Below, in pieces: positions 56,667 through 64,000 of a stretch of 64,000 bases of DNA; the first letter of the stretch is position 1; each line of letters starts with the position of its first letter. Position numbers and translations under genes: made by a program. The DNA comes from an uncultured Bacteroidia bacterium. Its GTDB lineage: Bacteria; Bacteroidota; Bacteroidia; Bacteroidales; UBA932. The stretch spans positions 62,001 through 126,000 of the forward strand of contig CADAND010000001.1 in assembly GCA_902789245.1 (NCBI GenBank), given 5' to 3'. The notes beneath the pieces are model-generated. The model searched no databases. It had not been told where the DNA came from and saw nothing but the letters and a program-made list of their open reading frames with translations.

Positions 56667-59600
56667 CTTGGGGAAGACATAGCCGGGAATGGTTCGCCGT
56701 GGCTTCGCTCGTGGCGGGGGTGGTGCTTTTCATCGCCTCGCTGAATGACACGCGCTCCCCGGGCGACACCCGCCGCGAGGCGCGGCGCGTGGAGCGTGTG
56801 CTGGAGCGCCGTGCTGCGCAGCTGGACGCCTATGCTGCCAAGGCGCTTGCGCAGGACCCGTCCGACTGGATGCAGCTGGAGGGCCTGCCGCAGGAATTCG
56901 TGCTCTACCGCTATTGCAGCGACACGCTGCAGTCCTGGTGCCATGAGTTCCCGGTCTCCAACGACAATATCAACCGGCGCGTGTACGTGCCCTTCGTCGC
57001 AGATCCGCGCATCTCGGCGGAATCACCGCTGCTGCAGGTCACGGATTCGCTGGGTTTCCACAATCTCGGACCGGCCTGGTATCTGGCCAAGTGGGTCGGG
57101 GACGAGCATGTCCGGGTGCTGGCCGGCATCGAGGTGCAGAACCGCCGCCTGCGCCTGCCGCGGCGCTATGCCATCCGACCGCTCTCGGTCAGCGGCGGGT
57201 CGGTCGTCTCCGTGCAGGGAAGGCCGCAGTTCAAGATCCTGCTGGAGTCGCTGACCGCCTCCGGACGGGACGCGACCCCGCTCCTGTGGATCTCCATCGG
57301 GGCCATCCTCCTGGCTTTCCTGCTGTTCCTGTCTTCCAAGCGCAGCCCGCGCCGCTTCGCCTGCGTGACGCTGGGCGTGCTGATCCTGCTCTCCGGCCTG
57401 TATTTCTGGGGCCGCTTCTCGGGCAGCCGCGTGCTGATTTTCTCGCCGATGCTCTATGCCGGCGGCGACGTGCTTTACTCGCTGGGGGCGGTGATCCTCA
57501 TCAACCTGGCGATCCTGATGTGCGCGGCCTGTGCCTACATGGTCCGGCGCAAGCTCTGGGCCTGGATGAACACGCGCCCGCGCCGCATCGCCGTGCTGGC
57601 GGGCGTAGTGCTGCTGGCCGCCGGCGTCATTGTCTATTCCCAGTCGGCCCTGCGCAGCATTGCGCTCAATTCCGGCTTCTCGCTCGAGATCTATAAGCTG
57701 GGGCAGCTCTCGCCGTTCTGCATCATCGTTTACCTGTCGTTCATCTCGATGCTGATCAGCGTGCCGCTGCTCCTGCAGCTGGCCGCGCCGGCGCTCCGGC
57801 ACCGCGACGGACGCAGCTTCGACGCCTTCTCCCTGTCCGGACGCGTGCTGTATGCCGTTCTGGTGGCCACCTACCTGGTGGTGACGGCCGGCGTACTGGG
57901 CTTCCAGAAGGAGGAAGACCGGCTGGGCCTGCTGGCGAACCGGCTCTCCTTCGACCGGGACATCGCGCTGGAGCTCCGCCTGCGGCGGGTGGAGGCGCAG
58001 ATCGCCGACGACATGGTCCTGTCCGCGCTCTCGCGTTTCGAGGGCACGGAGCAGTCCATCCAGAGCCGTATTTCCGATTATTATCTTTCCGGCATCGACC
58101 GGGACTACCTGGTCTCTACGCGGGTCTTCAACGAATACAACAACACGCGGCAGGCGGCCGCCGAGTTCAGCTCCCTGGTGCAGGACGGCGTGCCGATCGC
58201 CGAGAATTCCCGTTTCCTGTACACGCGCCACGAGAGCGGGCGACCGTACTATGTGGGCGTCTTCTTCTATCTCGACGAAAGCGGCGGGATGTCGCGGGTG
58301 CTGGTGCGCCTCGAGCAGCGCGAAAGCCGCGGCGGACGCGGCTACGCGGGTATCTTCGGCTTCTCGACGCCCGGCCAGGTGAGCCTGCCCTCGGGCTATT
58401 CCTATGCCCGCTACGCCGGGCGGGACATCAAGGCCTACAAGGGCAACTATCCCTATCCCACGCGGGTGGACGACGACCTCTATGTGCAGCTGTACGCCTC
58501 CGAGAGCGGCCATCTCCAGGTGGACGGCTACACGCACTTCACCTACGTGGTCGGCGAGGGGGAAGCCGTCGTGATTTCCCGCGCCAGCGTGGGCATCCTG
58601 TCCTACATCATGGCCGGTGTGCTCGTGGGTCTGATCGCCTTCCTGGCGCTGTCGCTGGCCCTGCTGCGCCGGCCCAAGCCGCAGGTCTTCCGGCAGTCCT
58701 ACTTCAAATCCCGCATCTCGGGCGTGCTGCTCACCTCGCTGCTGCTCACCCTGCTCGTGATGGCGCTGGTGAGCGTGCTCTTCGTGTACTCGCGCAACAA
58801 CAGCAACCGCCAGACGGTGATGTCCGACAAGATCGGCTCCATCGTGGCGATGATGGATTCGGGCCTGCAGGACGCGGAAAGCGACAGCGGCATCAACTGG
58901 CAGTCGCTGCGCGTGCTGATGGAGCGCGTGGGCAAGGAGACGGGCTCGGACATCACGCTCTACACGCCCTCCGGCCTGCTGATGATGACCACGACGCCGA
59001 TGGTCTTCGAGCAGCGGATGGTCACGGAGCGCATGAACGGGACGGCCTACTACAACATCATCTACCGCAACCGCCGCCACTACATCCAGGAGGAAAGGCT
59101 CGGCATGCAGCGCTTCTACAGTATGTATGCCCCGCTCTTCGACTCCAACGGATCGATGGTGGCTATCCTCTGCTCGCCGTACAACGAAGATACTTACGAC
59201 TTCGAGGAAGACGCCGTGATGCACTCGGTGACGATTCTCTCGCTCTTCCTGCTCTTCCTGCTGATGGCGCTCTTCATGGCGGCGCGCATCGTGGACCGCA
59301 TGTTCAAGCCGCTGAGCGAGATGAGCTCCAAGATGGCGAGCGCCGACCTGGACAACCTCGAATACATCGACTACGACCGGGACGATGAGATTTCCTCCAT
59401 CGTCCAGGCCTACAACCGCATGGTCTCCGAGCTCTCCGAGAGCTCCCGCAAACTGGCCCAGGCCGAGCGCGACAAGGCCTGGAGCGGCATGGCGCGCCAG
59501 GTGGCGCACGAGATCAAGAACCCGCTGACCCCGATGAAGCTGCAGCTCCAGCGGGTGATCCGCCTCAAGGAAAAGGGCGATCCGGCCTGGCAGACGCGCT

Positions 59601-60142
59601 TCGAAGAGGCGAGCCAGGTGATCCTGGACCACATCGATATCCTGACCGATACGGCCAACGAATTCTCCACCTTCGCCAAACTCTATACCGAGGAGCCGAC
59701 GACCATTGTCCTGGACAAGCTGCTCCGGGAAGAGATCTCGATGTTCGACAACAGGGAGAACATCAGCTTCGACTACCTGGGCCTGTCCGACGTGAAGATC
59801 CGCGGTCCGAAGCCGCAGCTCACGCGCGTGTTCGTGAACCTGCTCGGCAACGCCGTGCAGGCCATCGGCGACGCGCCGGACGGCCGCATCGTCGTGTCGT
59901 TGCGCAAGAGCGTCACGGACGGATTCTGGGATATCGTCGTGGAGGACAACGGCCCCGGCGTCTCCGACGAGAACGTTGACAAGCTCTTCACCCCGAACTT
60001 CACCACCAAGAACGGCGGCTCGGGCCTCGGCCTCGCCATCAGCCGAAGCATCCTGGAGCGCTGCGGCGCCTCGATCTCCTACTCCAAGTCCTTTACCCTC
60101 GGCGGTGCGTGCTTCACGGTCCGCTATCCGGAAAACAATTAA
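56663..60142 (+). CDS. Very large multi-pass sensor histidine kinase (NtrY-like)
   Basis: 1159-residue membrane kinase. About ten predicted helices: one at 10-28, a group of six at about 210-415, one at 646-668, one at 687-710, one at 854-874. Large outside domains lie between them (about 30-205, 415-645 and 710-850). A HAMP linker is followed by HisKA with His949 (VAHEIKNPLTPM) and HATPase_c with N-box LLGNAVQAIG, DNGPGVSD and GGSGLGLAIS. The H-box and layout are NtrY-like. No receiver follows it; the candidate partner is the response regulator at 48900. Confidence 0.88.
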   Translation: MTWGRHSREWFAVASLVAGVVLFIASLNDTRSPGDTRREARRVERVLERRAAQLDAYAAKALAQDPSDWMQLEGLPQEFVLYRYCSDTLQSWCHEFPVSNDNINRRVYVPFVADPRISAESPLLQVTDSLGFHNLGPAWYLAKWVGDEHVRVLAGIEVQNRRLRLPRRYAIRPLSVSGGSVVSVQGRPQFKILLESLTASGRDATPLLWISIGAILLAFLLFLSSKRSPRRFACVTLGVLILLSGLYFWGRFSGSRVLIFSPMLYAGGDVLYSLGAVILINLAILMCAACAYMVRRKLWAWMNTRPRRIAVLAGVVLLAAGVIVYSQSALRSIALNSGFSLEIYKLGQLSPFCIIVYLSFISMLISVPLLLQLAAPALRHRDGRSFDAFSLSGRVLYAVLVATYLVVTAGVLGFQKEEDRLGLLANRLSFDRDIALELRLRRVEAQIADDMVLSALSRFEGTEQSIQSRISDYYLSGIDRDYLVSTRVFNEYNNTRQAAAEFSSLVQDGVPIAENSRFLYTRHESGRPYYVGVFFYLDESGGMSRVLVRLEQRESRGGRGYAGIFGFSTPGQVSLPSGYSYARYAGRDIKAYKGNYPYPTRVDDDLYVQLYASESGHLQVDGYTHFTYVVGEGEAVVISRASVGILSYIMAGVLVGLIAFLALSLALLRRPKPQVFRQSYFKSRISGVLLTSLLLTLLVMALVSVLFVYSRNNSNRQTVMSDKIGSIVAMMDSGLQDAESDSGINWQSLRVLMERVGKETGSDITLYTPSGLLMMTTTPMVFEQRMVTERMNGTAYYNIIYRNRRHYIQEERLGMQRFYSMYAPLFDSNGSMVAILCSPYNEDTYDFEEDAVMHSVTILSLFLLFLLMALFMAARIVDRMFKPLSEMSSKMASADLDNLEYIDYDRDDEISSIVQAYNRMVSELSESSRKLAQAERDKAWSGMARQVAHEIKNPLTPMKLQLQRVIRLKEKGDPAWQTRFEEASQVILDHIDILTDTANEFSTFAKLYTEEPTTIVLDKLLREEISMFDNRENISFDYLGLSDVKIRGPKPQLTRVFVNLLGNAVQAIGDAPDGRIVVSLRKSVTDGFWDIVVEDNGPGVSDENVDKLFTPNFTTKNGGSGLGLAISRSILERCGASISYSKSFTLGGACFTVRYPENN

Positions 60143-60152
60143 TAACCGTATA

Positions 60153-62615
60153 ATGATGAAACAGTTAACCATCCTTCTGCTGGGCCTTCTTGCCGCCGTA
60201 TCGGCGCCCGCCCAGACTTCTACCAACGTCTTCTGGTTCGACAAGCCGGCATCCTACTGGGAAGAGGCGCTGCCGGTCGGCAACGGGCGCATCGGCGCCA
60301 TGGTGTTCGGCGGCACGGACACCGAGGAGATCCAGCTCAATGAGGAGACCATCTCCACGGGCGGCCCGTACGAGAACTGGAATCCCAACGGCTTGAAAAA
60401 CCTTCAGAAGGTCCGTGACCTGGTCTTTGCCGGTGCGTATGAGGAGGCCCAGGACCTGGCCGAGGCGAACTTCCTCTCGCCCGTGGGCGAGGAGATGTCC
60501 TACCAGACCGCCGGTTCCGTGAAAATCGCGTTCCCCGCACGCAGCGGGGCGGTGACGGACTACCGCCGCGAGCTCGATCTCGACCGCGCCGTGGTGACCA
60601 CCCGCTACCGGGTGGACGGCGTGGAGTATGTAGAGGAGGTCTTCTCCTCCTTCGTCGACAACCTGATTATCGTGCGCCTGACGGCCTCGCAGCCGAAGGC
60701 GCTCAACTGCGAGCTCAGCTTCACCACGCCGATGAAGGACACGCAGCTGAGCGTGCCCGCGAAGAACCGGCTCCGCCTGGAAGGGCAGGGCGCCGAGAAG
60801 GGCGGCATTCCGGGTGCCATCCACTATGTCAACGACCTCAAGGCGACGACCCGGGGCGGCAAGGTGGCGGCTACGGACTCCACGCTGCGCGTCGAAGGCG
60901 CCACGGAGCTGCTGCTGCACATCGCGATGGCCACCAATTTCGTGGACTACCGGACGGTGAACGCCGACCCGTACGCCCGCAACGCCGCGAGCCTGAAGAA
61001 CAGCGCAAAGAAATATGCCCAGGCGCTCGCCGCGCACGTAGCCGCCTATCAGAAGCAGTACGGCCGCGTGAAACTGGAATTCGCGCCCTCCGGCGTGCCC
61101 GACGCGCCGATCAACGAGCGCATCCGCGATTTCGCGAAGACGCACGACGCCCAGCTGGTTTCGCTCTACTTCCAGTTCGGCCGCTACCTGCTGATCAGCT
61201 GCTCGCAGCCGGGCACGCAGGCTGCCAACCTGCAGGGCATCTGGAATGCCAGCCTGATGGCGCCCTGGTGCGCCAATTACACGACCAACATCAACACCGA
61301 GATGAACTACTGGCCGGCCGAGCTGACCAACCTGCCGGAGCTGCATGAGCCCCTGCTGCGGATGATTCGCGAGCTGGCCGTGACGGGCGCCAATACCGCC
61401 CGGAACATGTACGGCTGCCGGGGTTGGGTGGTGCACCACAACTCCGACCTGTGGCGCGTCACGGGCGCGCTGGACTACGCCTACTGCGGCCTCTGGCCGA
61501 GCGGCGCCGCCTGGCTGTGCCAGCACCTCTGGGACCGCTACCTGTACAGCGGGGATGCCGCCTACCTGGCCGAAGTCTATCCGCTGATGAAGGGTGCGGC
61601 CGAATTCTTCGTGGACTTCCTCGTGGAGGATCCGAACACGGGTTACCTCGTGGTGACGCCCTCCGACTCGCCGGAGAACCGTCCGGCACACCTGAAGACC
61701 AATATGTTCGCGGGCATCACGATGGACAACCAGCTCGTGACCGACCTCTTCTCCAACACGGCCCGTGCGGCTGGCATCCTGGGTTGCGACGCAGCCTTCT
61801 GCGACACCCTGACCACGATGCGCCGCCGCCTGCCGCCGATGCAGATCGGCCAGTACGGCCAGCTGCAGGAATGGTTCGAGGATTGGGACAGCCCGACTGA
61901 CAACCACCGCCACGTCTCGCACCTGTGGGGCTTCTATCCCGGCTACCAGATCTCCCCGTACCGCACGCCGGTGCTCACCGAGGGCGTGCGCAACACGCTG
62001 ATCCAGCGTGGAGACGCCTCCACGGGCTGGTCGATGGGCTGGAAGGTCTGCCTCTGGGCGCGCATGCTGGACGGTGACCATGCCTTCAAGCTTATCACGG
62101 ACCAGCTCACCCTGGTCACGCCCGGCCGTCGCTTCAGCATGGCGGGCGGCACCTACCCGAACTTGTTCGACGCCCATCCGCCCTTCCAGATCGACGGCAA
62201 CTTCGGCTGCACCGCCGGCATCGCCGAGCTCTTCCTGCAGAGCCATGACGAGGCCGTCCACCTGCTGCCGGCCCTGCCGGAAGCGCTGAAGGACGGCTTC
62301 GTGGAGGGCCTCCGCGCCCGCGGCGGCTTCGTGCTGGAGCGGCTGGAATGGAAAGACGGCCACATCGTCGAGGCGCGCCTGCGCTCCACCGTCGGCGGCA
62401 ATCTCCGCGTTCGCTCCTACGACGCGCTGACGTCCGATGACACCCTGAGCGCAGCCGAAGGCTCCAACCCCAATCCGCTCTTCGCCGTGCAGGAAATCTC
62501 CCGTCCGATGATCAGTGAGCGCGCGCCGATGCGCGGTTTCATCGCACCGACAGCGCACCTCTACGACATCGCGACCGAGCCGGGGCAGGTGATTACCCTG
62601 CGCGCCGCCTATTGA
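60153..62615 (+). CDS. GH95 family alpha-L-fucosidase/galactosidase
   Basis: 820-residue secreted glycoside hydrolase. Signal peptide at 1-21 (LLGLLAAVSAPAQ). N-terminal beta domain to about 250, then an (alpha/alpha)6 barrel. Residues equivalent to the catalytic set of the bifidobacterial 1,2-alpha-L-fucosidase are visible: Asn379 and Asn381 in NINTEMNYW, Glu508 in SPENRP, Asp681 in IDGNFG. Likely releases alpha-1,2-fucose from mucin or plant glycans; some members act on L-galactose. Two adjacent ATG codons (60153, 60156). Ten bases after the kinase gene. Confidence 0.92.
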   Translation: MMKQLTILLLGLLAAVSAPAQTSTNVFWFDKPASYWEEALPVGNGRIGAMVFGGTDTEEIQLNEETISTGGPYENWNPNGLKNLQKVRDLVFAGAYEEAQDLAEANFLSPVGEEMSYQTAGSVKIAFPARSGAVTDYRRELDLDRAVVTTRYRVDGVEYVEEVFSSFVDNLIIVRLTASQPKALNCELSFTTPMKDTQLSVPAKNRLRLEGQGAEKGGIPGAIHYVNDLKATTRGGKVAATDSTLRVEGATELLLHIAMATNFVDYRTVNADPYARNAASLKNSAKKYAQALAAHVAAYQKQYGRVKLEFAPSGVPDAPINERIRDFAKTHDAQLVSLYFQFGRYLLISCSQPGTQAANLQGIWNASLMAPWCANYTTNINTEMNYWPAELTNLPELHEPLLRMIRELAVTGANTARNMYGCRGWVVHHNSDLWRVTGALDYAYCGLWPSGAAWLCQHLWDRYLYSGDAAYLAEVYPLMKGAAEFFVDFLVEDPNTGYLVVTPSDSPENRPAHLKTNMFAGITMDNQLVTDLFSNTARAAGILGCDAAFCDTLTTMRRRLPPMQIGQYGQLQEWFEDWDSPTDNHRHVSHLWGFYPGYQISPYRTPVLTEGVRNTLIQRGDASTGWSMGWKVCLWARMLDGDHAFKLITDQLTLVTPGRRFSMAGGTYPNLFDAHPPFQIDGNFGCTAGIAELFLQSHDEAVHLLPALPEALKDGFVEGLRARGGFVLERLEWKDGHIVEARLRSTVGGNLRVRSYDALTSDDTLSAAEGSNPNPLFAVQEISRPMISERAPMRGFIAPTAHLYDIATEPGQVITLRAAY

Positions 62616-64000
62616 TCGGGCGTCCGCTGCTTGAAGTCGCTCGGCGTGATGCCGAACTCTTTTTTGAAGATCTTGCTGAAATAGTGGGGATCGTTGAATC
62701 CCACGGCATAGGAGATATCGGTCATCGACCGCCCGCCCTCGCGGATGAGCGTCTGTGCACGCTCGAGCCGGAGGCGGCGCAGGAAGGTGGCCGGTGTCGT
62801 TCCCAGCAGTGCGCGGCAGCGGCTGAACAGCACGGAGCGGCTGACGCCCAGCCCCTCGCACATCTGCGGCACGTCCAGGCCGCCATCGTCCAGGTGCGCT
62901 TCCAGATACTCCGTGAAGGCTTCCACGAAGCGGCGGTCATCCCCGTGCAAGCCGCGTAGGATGGGGTTTTCTGCGCCATTGGCCGGTGCGGGCGCCTTGC
63001 TCCACCAGCGGCGCGTGGACAGGAAGACAATGAATGCGACAAGCAGGATGGTGAAGAGCGCGAACCAGCCGGACCGCAGGAGGTCGCGCCGGACGACGAT
63101 CACGTAGTGCCGCTCGTTGTCCACCTCCAGGCCGCCGCCGTTGGTCGAGCGGATGCGCAGGGTGTACGTGCCGGGGCGCAGGGGGTCGATGCTCAGCGAA
63201 GTCCGGTTCCCCAGGGGGATCCAGTCCTTGTCCACGCCGTCCAGTTTGTAAGAATAGAGGATCTGCTCCGGCGCGGTCAGGTCCACGGCCACCATCTGGA
63301 CGCGGATGCCGTCCGTGGGCAGGATGTGAACGGGCGTGGCTTCGTCCACCTCGCGGCGTACGCCGGCGACGTAGAAACTCTGTACGAGCAATTCCGGGAC
63401 GTAGTCATCGTTCAGAATCTCCGCGGGGTCGAAATAAAAGATGCCGGCCGAAGTGTTGAAACAGATGTTTCCGTTGCGCAGCCGGCAGGGACTGCCTTCA
63501 TTGAAGCGAAGGGCGTGGCCGAGCCGGTCGTAGGGGAAGCCGATGAGGCTGCCGGTCTGCGGATTCAGGCGGTTGAGGCCGGCCTGGGTGGCGATCCAGA
63601 TGTTGCCGGACTCATCCTCGATGGCGGAGAGGACATAGTTGGAAAGCAGGCCCTCGTTGGTCGTCCAGGCGTGGAAGTCGCTGTCGGCCTCGGGCGTTTT
63701 CAGTTTGAGCAGGCCGGCGCCGTAGGAGCAGACGTACAAATCGCCCTGCTGCGTGAAGAGGATGTGCTGGATGTCATAGTCGACGATCTCGGTGAAGCGC
63801 TCGAAACGCATGTTCTCCGGCTCGCCGAAGGGATGGTCGCAGACGAACAGGCCCATCTGGCCGCCGGCGTAGAGCCGGCCGTCCGGGCTGAGCGCGAGGC
63901 AGCGCATGCGGTTGCGCCGGTCGGTCGGGAAACTGAGCCGGTTGCGCTTGCTGATGAACATCCGCTCCGTCTTGTCCAGGTCCACGTAGGCGATGCCGTC
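62609..64000 (-). CDS. SusR-like propeller/AraC regulator, N-terminal part outside the window
   Basis: The frame is open to the window end, so the N-terminus is missing; the visible 463 or so residues begin within reg_prop propeller repeats (LALSPDGRLYAGG, ENIWIATQ-like), followed by a Y_Y_Y domain, one membrane helix (about 305-325 of the visible part), and a C-terminal AraC-type helix-turn-helix with SMTDISYAVGFNDPHYFSKIFKKEFG. No histidine-kinase or receiver domain lies between the helix and the AraC domain, which matches SusR-type one-component glycan sensors rather than hybrid HTCS proteins. It converges on the GH95 gene with a 7-base overlap and probably regulates it. Confidence 0.86.
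   Translation of the reverse strand, partial: DGIAYVDLDKTERMFISKRNRLSFPTDRRNRMRCLALSPDGRLYAGGQMGLFVCDHPFGEPENMRFERFTEIVDYDIQHILFTQQGDLYVCSYGAGLLKLKTPEADSDFHAWTTNEGLLSNYVLSAIEDESGNIWIATQAGLNRLNPQTGSLIGFPYDRLGHALRFNEGSPCRLRNGNICFNTSAGIFYFDPAEILNDDYVPELLVQSFYVAGVRREVDEATPVHILPTDGIRVQMVAVDLTAPEQILYSYKLDGVDKDWIPLGNRTSLSIDPLRPGTYTLRIRSTNGGGLEVDNERHYVIVVRRDLLRSGWFALFTILLVAFIVFLSTRRWWSKAPAPANGAENPILRGLHGDDRRFVEAFTEYLEAHLDDGGLDVPQMCEGLGVSRSVLFSRCRALLGTTPATFLRRLRLERAQTLIREGGRSMTDISYAVGFNDPHYFSKIFKKEFGITPSDFKQRTPDQ

Noticed and set aside
57023..60244. Minus-strand open frame of 1073 codons opposite the sensor kinase
   Set aside because: Composition is that of a codon shadow (His, Asp, Val, Arg-rich) and the plus strand encodes clear kinase motifs.
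60165..62861. Minus-strand open frame of 898 codons opposite the GH95 gene
   Set aside because: Antisense shadow; all GH95 catalytic residues are on the plus strand.

Overview
The window looks like a chromosomal segment from a GC-rich, anaerobic, probably gut-associated member of the Bacteroidales (Bacteroidota). The evidence is Bacteroidota-type -7 promoter boxes (TAnnTTTG) in front of many genes, few Shine-Dalgarno-like sites, Bacteroidota-restricted families (DUF4783, a DUF6913-like protein, a propeller/Y_Y_Y/AraC regulator of SusR type, SerC-SerA-DUF1015 order), an Rnf complex with NfnAB instead of a visible aerobic chain, and a GH95 fucosidase-type enzyme. GC richness was judged by eye, not counted; it is higher than in Bacteroides and fits lineages such as Alistipes or uncultured RC9/Cryptobacteroides-like groups (inference). 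I see no prophage, insertion sequence, plasmid gene set or CRISPR array. The region is dense core genome with no gene-free stretch over 300 bases.

Layout. 1-5.4 kb: end of an outer-membrane-type protein, two overlapping M23 peptidases, a MerR regulator, a zinc-ribbon coiled-coil protein, dnaB and rseC. 5.4-13.3 kb: electron-transfer island rnfBCDGEA, a small outer-membrane protein, a structured intergenic region, and nfnAB. 13.4-16.5 kb: YitT transporter, tRNA-Arg(TCT), asnA, UPF0104/YbhN-type membrane protein. 16.6-25.4 kb: PfkB kinase operon, nucleoside kinase plus uvrA, EamA permease, S41 protease, recO. 25.4-37.9 kb: DUF486, PBP1C beside an alpha-2-macroglobulin, MBL hydrolase, two deoxynucleoside kinases, sugar transporter plus ROK kinase, FKBP isomerase. 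38-48.9 kb: pRiA4b-like acidic protein, YigZ, serC-serA-DUF1015, recQ-dnaG-metG. 48.9-64 kb: sigma-54-type response regulator without a DNA-binding domain, dnaX-lptB-cmk-ispH, efp, DUF4783, rlmH plus a very large sensor kinase, GH95 fucosidase, and a SusR-like regulator cut by the window edge.

How it works together. Rnf couples ferredoxin oxidation by NAD to ion pumping, and NfnAB links NADH, ferredoxin and NADP, so the two form a redox-balancing and energy-conserving unit of a fermenter. Several operons mix replication or repair (dnaB, recQ, dnaG, dnaX, uvrA, recO) with housekeeping genes through 1-14 bp overlaps. The envelope theme (M23, PBP1C, alpha-2-macroglobulin, LptB, S41) is strong.

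The most unusual signal is regulatory. All seven divergent gene pairs have their two -7 boxes 12-14 bp apart, six back-to-back and one face-to-face, and many of these boxes lie only 5-10 nt before the start codon. The tRNA gene in the window gives an internal yardstick suggesting that such mRNAs are leaderless or nearly so. Other points worth checking are a paired-hairpin repeat inserted in frame in dnaX, a nested inverted-repeat structure after the outer-membrane protein gene next to rnfA, a cysteine cluster inside DUF1015, and a perfect 12-bp inverted repeat between uvrA and the EamA gene.
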